64,000 nucleotides of DNA from Aspidapion aeneum (GCA_963576565.1 OY755038.1:183361652-183425651); one strand, 5' to 3'. Shown: positions 20,801 to 34,190, counted from the stretch's first letter. Translations and numbers: made by a program. Notes: a model not told the origin generated them from the letters alone.

Positions 20801-22197
20801 ATTTTCTAAGACTTATTCACAATCGAAAAACCTCAGTTGACCCTTTATCCGGCGTTTTTTCCGCTTTTGAACTACACAAGGCTCTACTTGTTTTAGTTAA
20901 AAGGGTCCAAGAAGAGTGTTTTTCGGATATCATTCAAAAAATTCAAAATACTCATCTATTACCTAAGCCGTTTCGGAAACTCGCGCCCTTTTTGGACGAA
21001 TTGGGTTTCCTTAGAGTGGGCGGACGCTTACGGCATTCTCAACTCTCCTTTGAGGCAAAACATCCCTTATTATTGCCGAAATCTCATAGATTAACCCAAT
21101 TGATCATTATTCAAACTCATAACGAAAATTTACATCCCGGAATAAACACAGTCCAATACTTAATTCGTCAAAAGTTTTGGATTATGTCATCACGTCGAGC
21201 TATTCAGAGGGTTTTATTGCAATGTATTCCCTGCTTTCGCTTAAAACCAAAACCGTATACTCCGTACATGTCGGATTTACCTTCTTTTAGAACGTCACAA
21301 TTAAAATGTTTTTCACACGTTTGCTTAGACTATGCAGGCCCAATCAAAACCTTTGTAGGTCAGAGACGTCGTGGAGCACAAGTTGGTAAATCATATATTG
21401 CAGTCTTTGTCGATACTTCTGTCAAGGCAATCCATATCGAGCTTGTTTCGGATTTAACCACAGAGGCGTGCATCGCTGCTTTACGACGCTTTGTCGCTAG
21501 ACGTGGCACTTGTGTCCAAATCACAAGTGATAGAGGCTCAAACTTTGTTGGGGCTATTAAGGAGCTCCATAATCTTTCGAAATTAGCTTCTGAGAGCTTA
21601 AAAATCAAATGGTGTCTTAATAGTCCGGGAGCCCCCCACCTAAATGGTCTAGCAGAAGCAGGAGTCAAATCTATAAAAACACATTTGTATCGGGTCATCG
21701 GTGACCAGATACTAACCTTCGAAGAGCTCTATACTCTCCTCGCCCAAATAGAGGCATTACTCAATTCTCGACCGCTTTGTGAGCAAAGCTCTGACCCAAA
21801 CGATCTTACGTCTTTGACTCCGGGTCATTTCCTCACAATGGAACCCCTTAATTCGTGTCCTGATCCTGACCTTTCTACCCTTAAAGTTAATACCCTTAAG
21901 CGTTGGCAACGTATCCAACGAATTCATGCCGATTTCTGGAAGCGTTGGAAACTCGAGTACTTAAATACTTTACAACAGCGTTCTAAGTGGTCGGACCCTT
22001 CGGTTGAAATCAAGCTAGATACGCTTGTATTAATTAAGGATGAAACTAGGCCGCCATTACACTGGTTGCTGGGTAGAATAGTATCTGTACATCCTGGTCG
22101 GGATAATCACATTCGAGTTGCTACTGTTAAAACACAACACGGACTTTTCACTCGTCCCGTGGTCAAGTTGTGCCCACTACCTTTAGATGCGCACTAA
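17839..22197 (+). CDS. pol: Bel1 Pol polyprotein (protease, RT, RNase H, integrase)
   Basis: The frame is open from after the TAA at 17836 to 22197, in the same frame as gag and without an ATG until well into the protease region, so it should be made as a Gag-Pol fusion. In order: zinc knuckles; aspartic protease (ALLDSGSQANLIS); reverse transcriptase with motif C FMDD (19639-19650); RNase H (GFCDAS, PRLELLG, AFSDSQ); integrase with an H-H-C-C finger (THNENLHPG...CIPC) and a DDE core (CLDYAGP, TSDRGSNF, HLNGLAEAG); and a DUF5641-type tail. Motif A reads LTNIKQHFLQ: the catalytic Asp is Asn (19411-19413). Bel2 in this window has ADIKQMFRQ at that place. All other catalytic residues are present. 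Confidence 0.93.
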   Translation, partial: SNTQFRQNQQPYKCKLCNNSFHPLSQCGVFISKSPSDRFTYVKQQSLCINCLRSNHQVIDCSSTYNCRVCRHRHHSLIHLSQTTDSIRHNSSQNSNQNSNLNQSFNSNQVAVPSTGTNLSYQNSNSSLSQQNPSFVQPSSNSIQINSNPNTSTNQYSSLSTLTPRTTVLLATIKLEVLDSRGNYQPVRALLDSGSQANLISEACLNRLGLPRNKISIPVLGLNQSSSATNGISTCTIRALGQQEPTFSIQVFVLPKLCSNMPSVQVDSSNWSHISNLKLADNQFYNPGPIDLLLGAQLYTEIVQSGRIPGPHGLPSAFETVFGWVLMGQTQNINISPQVNSYFTSCEQSLDFNIRRFWELESIKSKTFLSPEEKRCEEIFQKTTTRDISGRFTVNLPFRHIDPPDLGDTYSVAYRQFLSLESRLIKNSNFYSMYSDFMREYLKNGHMSLIPRSEPRPQLCSYLPHHGVLRLDKSTTKLRVVFNPSIKGSKGLSMNETLLIGPKLQADISEILLKFRFYSIVFLTNIKQHFLQIQINPIHRDYQRLLWRFDPNEPLQEYRLNTVTFGVSSSPYLAIRTLRELAILEAKNYPEASQVLLNNIFMDDICCGANSLEGALSLQKDLIALLKLGKFELRKWASNNPKLLSHLSPADCQIPVTFEDDSSTSIKVLGLQWHPSTDTFTYSCTPCEKPCTKRNILSAIAKIWDPIGFLSPVSFLAKVIMQKLWLCKTDWDEIPPDPIKTLWNQFNNQLTTLSNLCIPRHIFSNNIQRCQLLGFCDASELGYASCVYVRVELPNKIIKTALVMGKSRVAPLHTISIPRLELLGATLLADLLELVIRTYSSLLVIDEILAFSDSQVTLHWVTSSPHKWKTFVANRVSRIQETIPEVPWYHITSLENPADCASRGLSPNNLINHPLWFHGPPWITLPTTEWQIQRFINERSLGVPDEVLKEEKPENSVVLTAEIQNQNFFDRLIDKISNLNTIHKIICHFLRLIHNRKTSVDPLSGVFSAFELHKALLVLVKRVQEECFSDIIQKIQNTHLLPKPFRKLAPFLDELGFLRVGGRLRHSQLSFEAKHPLLLPKSHRLTQLIIIQTHNENLHPGINTVQYLIRQKFWIMSSRRAIQRVLLQCIPCFRLKPKPYTPYMSDLPSFRTSQLKCFSHVCLDYAGPIKTFVGQRRRGAQVGKSYIAVFVDTSVKAIHIELVSDLTTEACIAALRRFVARRGTCVQITSDRGSNFVGAIKELHNLSKLASESLKIKWCLNSPGAPHLNGLAEAGVKSIKTHLYRVIGDQILTFEELYTLLAQIEALLNSRPLCEQSSDPNDLTSLTPGHFLTMEPLNSCPDPDLSTLKVNTLKRWQRIQRIHADFWKRWKLEYLNTLQQRSKWSDPSVEIKLDTLVLIKDETRPPLHWLLGRIVSVHPGRDNHIRVATVKTQHGLFTRPVVKLCPLPLDAH

Positions 22198-22408
22198 ACT
22201 CCCAAGCAACTTCTTTTGTTTCGTGTGTCGTTATCTAGAATATATATATATTTTTTTCTCATTTTTTTTTCTTTTTGATCTATAAACCTAAAACGGATTT
22301 TAATAACCTACCCTTTAAGGTTTTGAATTAACTTATATAATTTTTTATATAGCCATTTGTTTATTCAATTAATCTCAATGTAAAACTTCGTTTTAAGTGG
22401 GCGGAAAA

Positions 22409-22893
22409 TGTTCGTGCAACTTTAATTTTAAATTCAAATTTTGCGCCAAATTCCCGTATTCGGAAAACCCACACAATTTCAATTTGATTGGCACAAGCAA
22501 AACGCCAGCGCCATCTACGAAAAATGAATCTGCGCAAAAAGGCGTAACCAAAAAAAGATTCGTCTGTCGTATTCTATCGAGATCACCACGCAGCATGGTG
22601 ATAAATTCTATTAACCAAAAAATCCAATAACATTCTTAGAAAATCAAACTAAACCATTACACAAACAAGTGATTCTAGTGTGGATCGACTGCAACGACTG
22701 GGCCAGCGAGAGGAGCTCCTCTGGACGACGGGAACAACTGAAAAGGTGAGTGCCAATCCTCTATATTGTCTTTGTGTGGCTCGGAAAAATTAATATTTTT
22801 ACATCGTCCTTTTAAGGATTTTTGCACCCAGATTTTATAAAACGACCAGCGCGCTTACAGTCCCGCAGCTCTACCAACCTCAAAACAGCAACA
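22409..22893 (+). repeat. Bel1 3' LTR
   Basis: 485 bp, identical to the 5' LTR except A instead of T at 22877. It is preceded by the purine tract GGGCGGAAAA and followed by the target duplication ATTTG. Confidence 0.97.
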
Positions 22894-23845
22894 ATTTGTT
22901 TTATTTCACTAAAATCGGTTCAGTAATAACTAAATTATAAGGAAATGAATGCAAACAGGATTGGCAATGCAAACGTATAAGCTCTAAAACAATGGTTGAA
23001 ATAAGAATATATTTTTTTGAGAACCACAACACCGATTTTACTAATTTGTACCTAGTTGTGTGAATAAAAAGTAGTGCTTTTCAATAAATTTTAAAAAAAT
23101 TTTAAGCATTTTCGGAAAATAAGAATAAACACGCCATTTTGAAAAATCAAGTATTATTCTGTCCGGCAGTGGCGTATATAAGGGGGGGCCCGGGCTAAGG
23201 TTTTTTTGGATATTTTCCACATATTTCATGAATACAAACATAAAATAGCATAAAATACGGACTCATGGGGTCTCGCCCCCCTCCCCCCCCCCCGAAACTT
23301 TTCGGGCCCCCCCCAAAACATTTTTTTATATACGCCACTGCTGTCCGCCATCTTAAATTTTAAGATCGCGATAAACTTTGATTATGATCTTTAAAAAGCA
23401 ATCAATTCTCATTATAATGTTTTTTATTTTATTAAAATCGGTCGAGTGGTAATGAATTTATAAGGAAAGAAATGAGGACATGACTGGCAAGGCAATCGTA
23501 TAATATGCAAGACAATGTTCGAAACAAAAATATTTTTTTAAAACCACTAAACTGATTTTGCTGATTCGTACCTTGTTGTGCCCGGCAAGAATGTGGATTT
23601 TTTACTGATTTATAAAAATAATTAAAACATATTCACAACATAAGAATAAACGAGCATCTTTGAAGGGTACATTTTAATTCCGTCCACCATCTTGGATTTT
23701 GAGAAGGCGGCCAAAAACATATATTTAGTCAAAACTCTGATTAATTCTCTGCCAAGTGCAGTTTGTCCCATTAAAGTCGACGGTATAGATGAGAAGTTAT
23801 ATTGAAAAAGAAATTGTCCGGTTTTTTTTAGCCCACCCGTATATT
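22894..23845 (-). repeat. Right arm of the 335-bp-unit inverted repeat
   Basis: Reverse-complement counterparts of the units at 10863-11680 and 15070-15697. GAATAAACACGCCATTTT (about 23123) and GAATAAACGAGCATCTTT (about 23643) mark two units. Subtracting the hAT MITE between them (174 bp plus 8-bp duplication) gives a period near 338 bp. The outer end, CCGGTTTTTTTTAGCCCACC, mirrors the start at 10863. It abuts the foldback beginning at 23849. Confidence 0.65.
23167..23340. mobile_element. hAT-like MITE, CAGTGGCG family, copy 2
   Basis: A 174-bp element with ends CAGTGGCGTATATA and TATATACGCCACTG (perfect 14-bp inverted repeat). The flanks CTGTCCGG (23159-23166) and CTGTCCGC (23341-23348) agree at 7 of 8 positions, fitting a hAT 8-bp target duplication. 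It interrupts a 335-bp repeat unit. It has the same G-run and C-run interior as the copy at 606-799. Confidence 0.88.
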
Positions 23846-23848
23846 GTA

Positions 23849-25387
23849 CAGCGTGTCCCATTTTCGATGGGAATAAATGGGAAACTCGGTTATTATTAAA
23901 AATATCGATTTTCTGATTGCACCTTACCGTGCTCTTTTTTGGAGTCCTTAAAAATGGTGTAATCAGATTTTTGCTATACCCCGTGGTTTCGCTAATACAG
24001 GGAGTTTTTGAAAAAATTGCATTTTAATTAATTCCTTGTATCTCGCTCATTTTGCAAGATATTTTTATTCTGTAAAAACCTTTCTATAGCAACTTTTTTA
24101 GAGCAAAATAATGACGTTGTCAATTTTTTTAAATATTGTTTAGTTTTTGAGATATGGTATTTATCATAAAAAAATTAAATACGGACCTGGATTTTTTTTA
24201 TTACTATTTTGATTGGTTCCATGCTATTATTACCCTAAAATGATAAAACTTTAATATTTTTTTGATTTAAGATTAAAAAAAACTATTTAATATTTGAAAA
24301 AAAAAAATTATAGTCCGAACCTGGAAATTTCCAACGTAATTATAAATTAAAAATTGCAAGACACACTAGTTGAAAGATTTTTAGTTTATCTGTTTTGTAA
24401 AGTAATGATAATTAAAAGATTTATAAATAAAGTAAAAACGTTAAAAAGTTACAAAAATAATATCATACTAATTATTTGATGGTAGCACAGCAGGTCGTGA
24501 AATTTACAAAACAAAAGCATGGAATTGACATTGTCATTTTACTTGTCATTTTTGTGAATGGCTTACAATTATTTTAAACTGGCTAGAAATCGACCATATC
24601 CAGATTTTGAAAAATGTGATATGATTGACTGCTTCATTCAAGCAACAAAATCACAATATTTAAATGGCAGAAATATTTTTATGCAAAATGCGTTAAGAAA
24701 AATTACTCAAAAATGCCAACAATGTCTTACACATAATGGTAATCAGAAAAATTAGTTATTTCTTGTAATTTATTTTTTTTTTGTATTTTTCGTAGACTTT
24801 ATTTCAAATAAATCTGTAAATTAACGTAAAACCATTTTAATATGCTAAGTATCAAAACAGTTAAACTAAATATTGTTTAACTAGCAATTTGTAATTTATA
24901 TTTATGTTGGAAATATCCAGGTTCGGACTAATTTTTTTTTTAAATATTAAATATTTTTTTTTACCTTAAAACAAAAATTTTTAAAATTTTTATTATTTTG
25001 TGATAATACTAGCATGAAACCAATCAAAAAAGTACTAAAAAAAATCCAGGTCCATATTTAATTTTTTTATGATAAATACCATATCTCAAAAACTAAACAA
25101 TATTTTAAAAAGTTGACAACGTCATTATTTTCTTCTAAAAAAGTTGCCATGAAAAGGTTTTTACAGAATAAAAATTTCTCGCAAAATAAGCGAGATACAA
25201 GGGATTATTAAAAATACAATTTTTTCAAAAACTCCCTGTATTAGCGAAACTACGGGGTATAGCAAAAATCTGATTAAGCCATTTTAAAGGGCTCAAAAAA
25301 AGAGCACGGTAAGGTGCAATCAGAAAATCAATATCTTTAATAATAACCGAGTTTCCCATTTAATCCCATCGAAAATGGGACACGCTG
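23849..25387. mobile_element. Foldback element with ~490-bp inverted arms, TA target
   Basis: The arms (about 23849-24343 and 24905-25387) are near-perfect reverse complements beginning CAGCGTGTCCCATTTTCGAT, with TA on both outer sides (23847-23848, 25388-25389). The ~560-bp spacer holds a 65-codon frame (24558-24755) that I do not recognise. TA targets and the CAG.GTGTCCC start place it near the element at 50192-51461. Transcription across it would give a long hairpin RNA. Confidence 0.8.
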
Positions 25388-25389
25388 TA

Positions 25390-26368
25390 CATAGACGGTC
25401 TGAAACAACTCATTTAATAGGTCTTTGGTGACTTAAATTTTCTCTTGACGTATTTTCTCAAAAAATAAGTACTTTTTGAGTAAAAGGCTACTAAAAGAAA
25501 AAATAGTCGAAAATCCGAGATTGCGGCGCCATTTCCACCATGTTCATGAAGGGAGAGACTATAATTTTATTTTACGAGACCCTAATAGTTATTGACTGCG
25601 CCTAGTTTTGATTTCACATCTTTTTAAACTATTTCTTTTAACGGTAAACTGAGAAAAACCAAAAACTGATAAACCTAAACTGTCTATTAAAAACCTAGGA
25701 AGAAGCTAGAGTTTTACAAAATTAAATAAATTTAAAATTTTCTATCTTTAAAACCATTTAGGTTAGAACTACCAGAGTAGCAACGTTAGATATATTTTTT
25801 ATGTCTTCAACTATTGGATTACATTTGAAATACATTAACTTTAAAACCATTTCAGCCGAAGCTGCCAGAAAAGTACTGCTTGTTGCGCCTTTTATTTGTC
25901 TACAACTTGTTCTAAAAAACTTTACTTTAAAAGTTATTGAGAAGAGAACAAAAAATGATCAAAAATTTAAGAATACGGCGCCATTTTGACAATGAAGCAC
26001 AGGGGGTCAGTGGGGATATTATATGTAAATTAGAAAGCTAAGGGCTATCGATTAAGGCAAGTTGTAGCTTCATGTTATTTAGTCTTCCTAACTTTCCCTT
26101 ACTATATGTATATATTTTAAAATTAATTTTTCCGAGCGTCACAATTTACGCAACTACTCGTTTAAATTAATTTCTTCGTCATATTAAGACTTCGTATTAA
26201 AAAAATTAATCAGAATTTTTTTACAAAGAAAATGCGTGGGCTAGAACAATTTATTGGGAATTCAGACGCCAGTTTTTAGAGAAAATGTTTGGACACGTCG
26301 AGTTTGTTTGCAAGGGATGCACTGAGGTATTTACCCGATTCTTAAGAACGCGAAAACGGTATTCTGTA
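25390..26368. other. Unassigned sequence
   Basis: No supported coding sequence or element boundary. The 62-codon frame at 25801-25989 has no recognisable content. Confidence 0.5.
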
Positions 26369-30189
<3,821 letters not shown>

Positions 30190-30522
30190 TAATTAAGATG
30201 AACGTATAGCCAAGTTCTCTAATACACATTTCATAAAAAAAAAACAAAAAAACACCCAACTGCTAAATCTACCTGTCCTACTAGTCGCAGGCAGGTACAA
30301 AATTACTAGGTTTACCTATAATGTACGACATGCTTCAACGTTTAGTTTTAATGCCCAAGGCGCACTTATACGAAATTATACAGTTTTGTATTTTCATGAG
30401 TCAGGTTATTGGGAAATTTTGTACCCAACTGCGACTAGTAGTTACAAATAGATTTAGCAGTTGGATGGTTTTTTTATTATTTTTTTTTATTTCCAACTTT
30501 TAGGTTTAATTCTAGTTCAGCC
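30190..30522. other. Unassigned sequence
   Basis: I see no recognisable feature between the microsatellite element and the Harbinger MITE. Confidence 0.5.
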
Positions 30523-30525
30523 TTA

Positions 30526-30833
30526 AGGCCGCTTGACATGGTGCATGACAATAAAATTTGCAGGCAAATGGCATGAAAATTTGCCCAGGTGCATGCGCAG
30601 TACAAATCCAGCTGATTGTTGCAGGCAATCCATTTTTATCGGTCCGGTGCCATTCTTTTGCATGCAAACTGTACTTGCATGCAAACTGGGGAATTTTTAC
30701 CTAGATTCTGGGGAATCAATGCATGGCCATGCACAATGTCAAACGAATAGAAGATTTTTTGCAGGCAACAATTTGAGCGAAATTTTTTGCTTGCAAATAT
30801 TTGCAGCGCGTCATGCACCATGTCAAGCGGCCT
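30526..30833 (-). mobile_element. PIF/Harbinger-type MITE, copy B
   Basis: 308 bp, nearly identical to the reverse complement of 6561-6869, with the same AGGCCGCTTGACATGG ends and a perfect 3-bp target duplication TTA (30523-30525 and 30834-30836). Two independent insertions with TTA/TAA targets support the superfamily call. The 111-codon frame across it is a by-product. Confidence 0.9.
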
Positions 30834-30836
30834 TTA

Positions 30837-30986
30837 TAGAAAGCACCATGCATTTACCATTAATTTAGCGTTACCATTTACGACGTATATGAGCGTTACC
30901 CGGAATGTACGTGTAGATTTCCTACGGACGCGAACAGTGTTACCTTCCATTGAGTGACGGTGGGGTAGGAGAGAGGGAGGAGGGAA
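30837..30986. repeat. Partial unit of the CTAGTAAAATG tandem repeat
   Basis: The end of this interval (GAGAGGGAGGAGGGAACTAG) resembles the segment before 31682 in the 119-bp repeat, so the Penelope-like insertion appears to have landed inside that tandem array. Confidence 0.45.
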
Positions 30987-31038
30987 CTAGTAAAATGATT
31001 TAAGCAAATATAAAAGGCAACTTCATAGGGGTATAGTC

Positions 31039-31090
31039 AACCACGGACACCGGTGTTTCGGAAAAAGGCATTTCCTTCCTCAGCATGGCT
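31039..31090 (-). ncRNA. Hammerhead-ribozyme-like motif, minus strand
   Basis: On the minus strand, in order: stem I 5' side AGCCATG; core CTGAGGA (fits CUGANGA); stem II AGGAAA with TTTTTCC (outermost A-C pair mismatched); core GAAA; a very short stem III from the palindrome CACCGGTG; U-C as the cleavage triplet end; and stem I 3' side CGTGGTT. Stem I has seven pairs including two G-U. All invariant core bases of the fold are present. The short stem III is the form known from Penelope-like and retrozyme hammerheads. Activity is untested. Confidence 0.55.
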
Positions 31091-31271
31091 TGCCTGACAC
31101 AAAGTAGAACAAACTGACTACAAGATGCAAGGGAAATCAAAAAGAATGAAAAAATAGGTGAAACCTATATTTCATTCTAAGAGTGAACGATAGCGCACCA
31201 AGGAAACTAAGTCCTTGGCGGGACGAAAACGTCCAGCGGTCTATAAGGAAGAAAGACTTTTCGTCACAGTT

Positions 31272-31326
31272 CAACCAGACCTGAGGAAGGAAATGCCTTT
31301 TTCTGAAACACCGGTGTCCGTGGTTG
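31272..31326 (+). ncRNA. Hammerhead-ribozyme-like motif, plus strand
   Basis: The core CTGAGGA (31281-31287), stem II AGGAAA/TTTTTCT with all six pairs (one G-U), GAAA (31305-31308), CACCGGTG (31309-31316) and T-C (31317-31318) are all present. The 5' side of stem I is less good: CAACCA (31272-31277) pairs with TGGTTG, but three bases (GAC) against two (CG) stay unpaired next to the core. It may be a truncated copy, because the upstream sequence belongs to segment B. Confidence 0.4.
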
Positions 31327-31562
31327 ATTATAACCCTATGAAGTTGCCTTTTATATTTGGTTAACTCATTGTTTTCGGTTTCAAACCGATACCGTGGAGA
31401 CGGTGATAGCATGGTCTGGTTGAACTGTGACGAAAAGTCTTTCTTCCTTATAGACCGGTGGACGTTTTCGTCCCGCCAAGGACTTAGTTTCCTTGGTTCG
31501 CTATCGCTCACTCGTAGAATGAAAAATAGGTTTCACCTATTTTTTCATTCTTTTTGATTTAC

Positions 31563-31860
31563 CTAGTAAAATGATGTTTAAAAAATCTTAAAGCATTTGC
31601 AGAAAGAATTTTTGAAATCGCTCTATATTTGTAAAAGGTATAGCGACAACTACTACTAATAAGGAGTGAGAGATGGGGAAACTAGTAAAATGGTGTTGAA
31701 AAAAAGTTTTAAAGCAGGTGCAGAAAGAATTTGTAAAATCGCCCAATATTTGATAAAATTATGCAATTATGGTTTTTTAAGAGGGTGGGAGAGAATGACA
31801 GGATGGGAAATTATTTATAATTAGAGGACATTTGCAATGGATTATAAAAGGCATTTATAA
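31563..31860. repeat. 119-bp tandem repeat
   Basis: CTAGTAAAATGATGTTTA (31563) and CTAGTAAAATGGTGTTGA (31682) start two units that both continue to GCAGAAAGAATTT...AAATCGC. A third partial unit lies before the Penelope-like insertion. Non-coding. Confidence 0.65.
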
Positions 31861-33372
31861 AATCTCTTGTAATTTAGGTAATTTGTATGTCTGAAAGCCG
31901 ACATCGTTTAACAAAATGGCGTCTGACGACCGCCATATTTACTACTGTCTAAAAAATTTAGCCTATAGTAACTTCTGGATCAGTAGCAATTCAACGACCC
32001 TTTTTCCAAAACCAATTTGTGCAAAAATTTTGCATAGATTTGTACAATAGAATTTGTTGTAGAATTTTCAACAAATGTGCAACTTTTTTGTTATTGTACA
32101 GGCCTGTATAAAAAAATGTCACAATTTGTTGTTATATTTTGCATTATTTTTTTAAATTTTGGTAAAATTGCATAATTTTTTAAAAAAATTTCGTATAATT
32201 TTATAAAAACTGTTCATGCCTTTAAACATTTTTACATAATATTGTGTAGTTTTATTATCCTGTTTTGTGGAATATAAATGCACAATGATGTAGTTAAATT
32301 TTAAAAGATTGTTATATTTTTTGCACATTGTGGTGTTATATTTTGCAGTAAAATTTTTATTTTTACTATAAAAAATATAATATACCAGTATAATATATTA
32401 TATATTTTACAATACATATTTTTAGTTACGCCAAAATTGCACAATTTTGTGCATATATTTCCTAAAATTATATGTAGAAATAGTTGAAAAGATTTTTACA
32501 TAAAATTTTTCAACAATTAAATGAAAAATATTCCTGAATGTGTACACAATATTGTAGATCTGATTTTTTAATCAGTTTTTAAAATTGTCACGTTAACTTA
32601 TAATTTTAACTGCAATTATATATGATTTTGCATTTTGTTTTAAATTTTGTGTATATATTTTTTGTATATTTTTTTAAAAAACGCATTATTACTTTTTATA
32701 GTACACAATGTTTAATTTTTATTTGACAAAAAAACACCAAACTAAAAAATTACTTGTTAAAAAAACTTTATTTTCGGTTTTCTTATGAGTACAAACAATT
32801 TTAACACATTAGTTTATTAAATTATTTAACCAGGAATAGGAATAACATTTAACTTATATTTACTCACAGTGCTCTTAAGCGACTCACAGGTTTTTGAAAA
32901 AACTAACCACAAAAACTAACTTAGGTAGTTTTATTTCTTCACGTCTATATTTCAAAATCTGTTAAAGTTTAAATTTGGGCATTTGGTATAGACATGTAGA
33001 AAAAAAGTATCGTGTTAGTTTCTTTTAACTTATTTTAATCCTTTAAGAGCACTGTTAACTTATATATAACAATTTGATTATACTAATTTTTTATTAATGA
33101 GATCGTTTTATTTTTTTTTAAACAAATAAAAACCCTATAAATTTATTTATGATCGAATACCCAGCTTACCTGTGCTTCGTGGTTATATGACGCATTCAAA
33201 TAGTGGTACACTTTGAAATAGAAATTGATCGAATTCAGTGGCTTATCTAGTCCTTAGTGGATTTTTTCAGTTGAAACGGGCGCTCTACCCTCTTTTGTTA
33301 CAAATGGTACTGCCTGCGTGGTCAGCTTAAATAAAACATTTTTCTCCGCTCTCTGGTTAAGGCTGATTGTAT
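31861..33372. other. Unassigned, very AT-rich
   Basis: Long A/T runs with scattered TTTGCACAATTTTG-like strings; I find no gene and no clear element boundary. A loosely similar AT-rich texture recurs at 34700-35300. Confidence 0.5.
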
Positions 33373-33822
33373 TGTTAGGTCGCGCTAAACTTCGCGGTTC
33401 TTTTAAAAATTTAAAATCACACAATTGAATTAGAAAGAGGGACATGCGCAACAAGAATCAGAGAGATCCTTTCGACCGCCTCGAGAAAAATGGCGTGTTA
33501 ATTACTTTCTTCAATTTATTACAATTTTCTATACTTGAATGTGCTCGATTTGTGTACTAAACCATAGAACTAGAAGCTTCAGCCCTTCAGCTACGTGGTG
33601 TCATCAGTACATCCTGACAGGGGCCCCTGGGACGTGAAGGAATTGGCAGCACATCGGTGAGCACTCTTGTTTTCGACTTTCCGTTGTGTGATTTACAGCA
33701 ATTAACCTATGGACTCTTAATTTTCGTGATTACGTATCAATTATTATGTTTGTTCGCGATTTCGTTTCATAAAACTATATACAGTCCATTGCAGACATCG
33801 TTTTTCTAACTGCGGGCAAACA
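33373..33822 (+). mobile_element. Solo LTR related to the Bel2 family
   Basis: 450 bp starting TGTTAGGTCGCGC and ending GCGGGCAAACA, flanked by a perfect 5-bp duplication TGTAT (33368-33372 and 33823-33827). It aligns along its length with the Bel2 LTRs (shared blocks: TAAACTTCGCGGTT or TAAATTTCGCGGTT, ACCGCCTCGAGAAAA, CTTCAGCCCTTCAGCTACGT, ATACAGTCCA) but is clearly diverged, so it is a sister subfamily. The interior was lost by recombination between the two LTRs. GGTGAG occurs at the same place as in the other LTRs. Confidence 0.92.
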
Positions 33823-34072
33823 TGTATGCCCCCTCAACTCTAAAATAATAAATAAGTTTTTTAAGTAAACTTTAAAAAACACTAAACCGTAAAAGCTAAT
33901 TGTTTACATTTTCTTTGTAACTTTAAATAAGGAATAAAAAAATTAATTTCATACATACGTTTCGTTGCTTTCATAAGGTCGATTTGTTAGCTTAGCACAC
34001 GTACAAAAACTTTCATATATTTTTGCTTTTTAGAGAATTTTGAACATTTCTGGTCGCACTACGCCGTCCGTT

Positions 34073-34190
34073 CGTCCGTCTGTATGTTTGTTTGTCAGTA
34101 ACCAACGCGCAATTAACTTAAAACTGCTAGATTGGTTTTGATGAAATTTGGTGACTATGTGGTTCTATTAAAAGATTAAATTAACCTTAT
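34073..34190 (-). mobile_element. Relic of the GACA-array transposon family
   Basis: On the minus strand ACCAAATTTCATCAAAACCA leads to GTTTTAAGTTAATTGCGCGT, then TGGTTACTGACAAACAAACA, then CATACAGACGGACGAACGG. This is the same order as the left flank and array start of copy 3 (ACCAAATTTCATTAAAATCG, GTTATGCGCGTTGGTCGTTA, CAGACATACAGAC). Only this joint survives. Confidence 0.6.

Larger units (their letters stand above)
15734..22893 (+). mobile_element. Bel/Pao LTR retrotransposon Bel1, complete and young
   Basis: A 7,160-bp element bounded by two 485-bp LTRs and a perfect 5-bp target duplication ATTTG (15729-15733 and 22894-22898). The LTRs differ at a single base (T at 16202, A at 22877), so the insertion is recent. 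A primer-binding-site-like TGGTCCC begins at 16224, six bases after the LTR. A purine-rich tract (GGGCGGAAAA) precedes the 3' LTR. One reading frame carries gag and pol, interrupted only by two TAA codons at 17818 and 17836. The domain order (DUF1759-type gag, zinc knuckles, protease, RT, RNase H, integrase, DUF5641-type tail) is that of Bel/Pao. Confidence 0.97.
31000..31562. mobile_element. Penelope-like retroposon fragment with inverted A-B-A'-B' layout
   Basis: 563 bp between 13-bp direct repeats CTAGTAAAATGAT (30987-30999 and 31563-31575), read as a target duplication. Segment A (31012-31090) is reverse-complemented in A' (31281-31365). Segment B (31135-31282) is reverse-complemented in B' (31412-31556, ending ...TTTTTCATTCTTTTTGAT). 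A and A' contain CTGAGGAAGGAAATGCC followed by GAAACACCGGTG, the stem found near the ends of Penelope-like elements, where hammerhead ribozymes are known. No reverse transcriptase or GIY-YIG domain is present. Because the surrounding DNA is itself a CTAGTAAAATG tandem repeat, the target duplication could partly be inherited. Open frames across B and B' are mirror images and not convincing genes. Confidence 0.55.

Noticed and set aside
24558..24755. 65-codon frame in the loop of the 23.8-kb foldback as a transposase
   Set aside because: No catalytic motif and too short. It is probably chance in an AT-rich spacer.
31137..31557. Frames of 124 and 66 codons containing LNCDEKSFFLIDRWTFSS
   Set aside because: The two frames are mirror images from segments B and B' of an inverted duplication. 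I recognise no domain and there is no start-site support.
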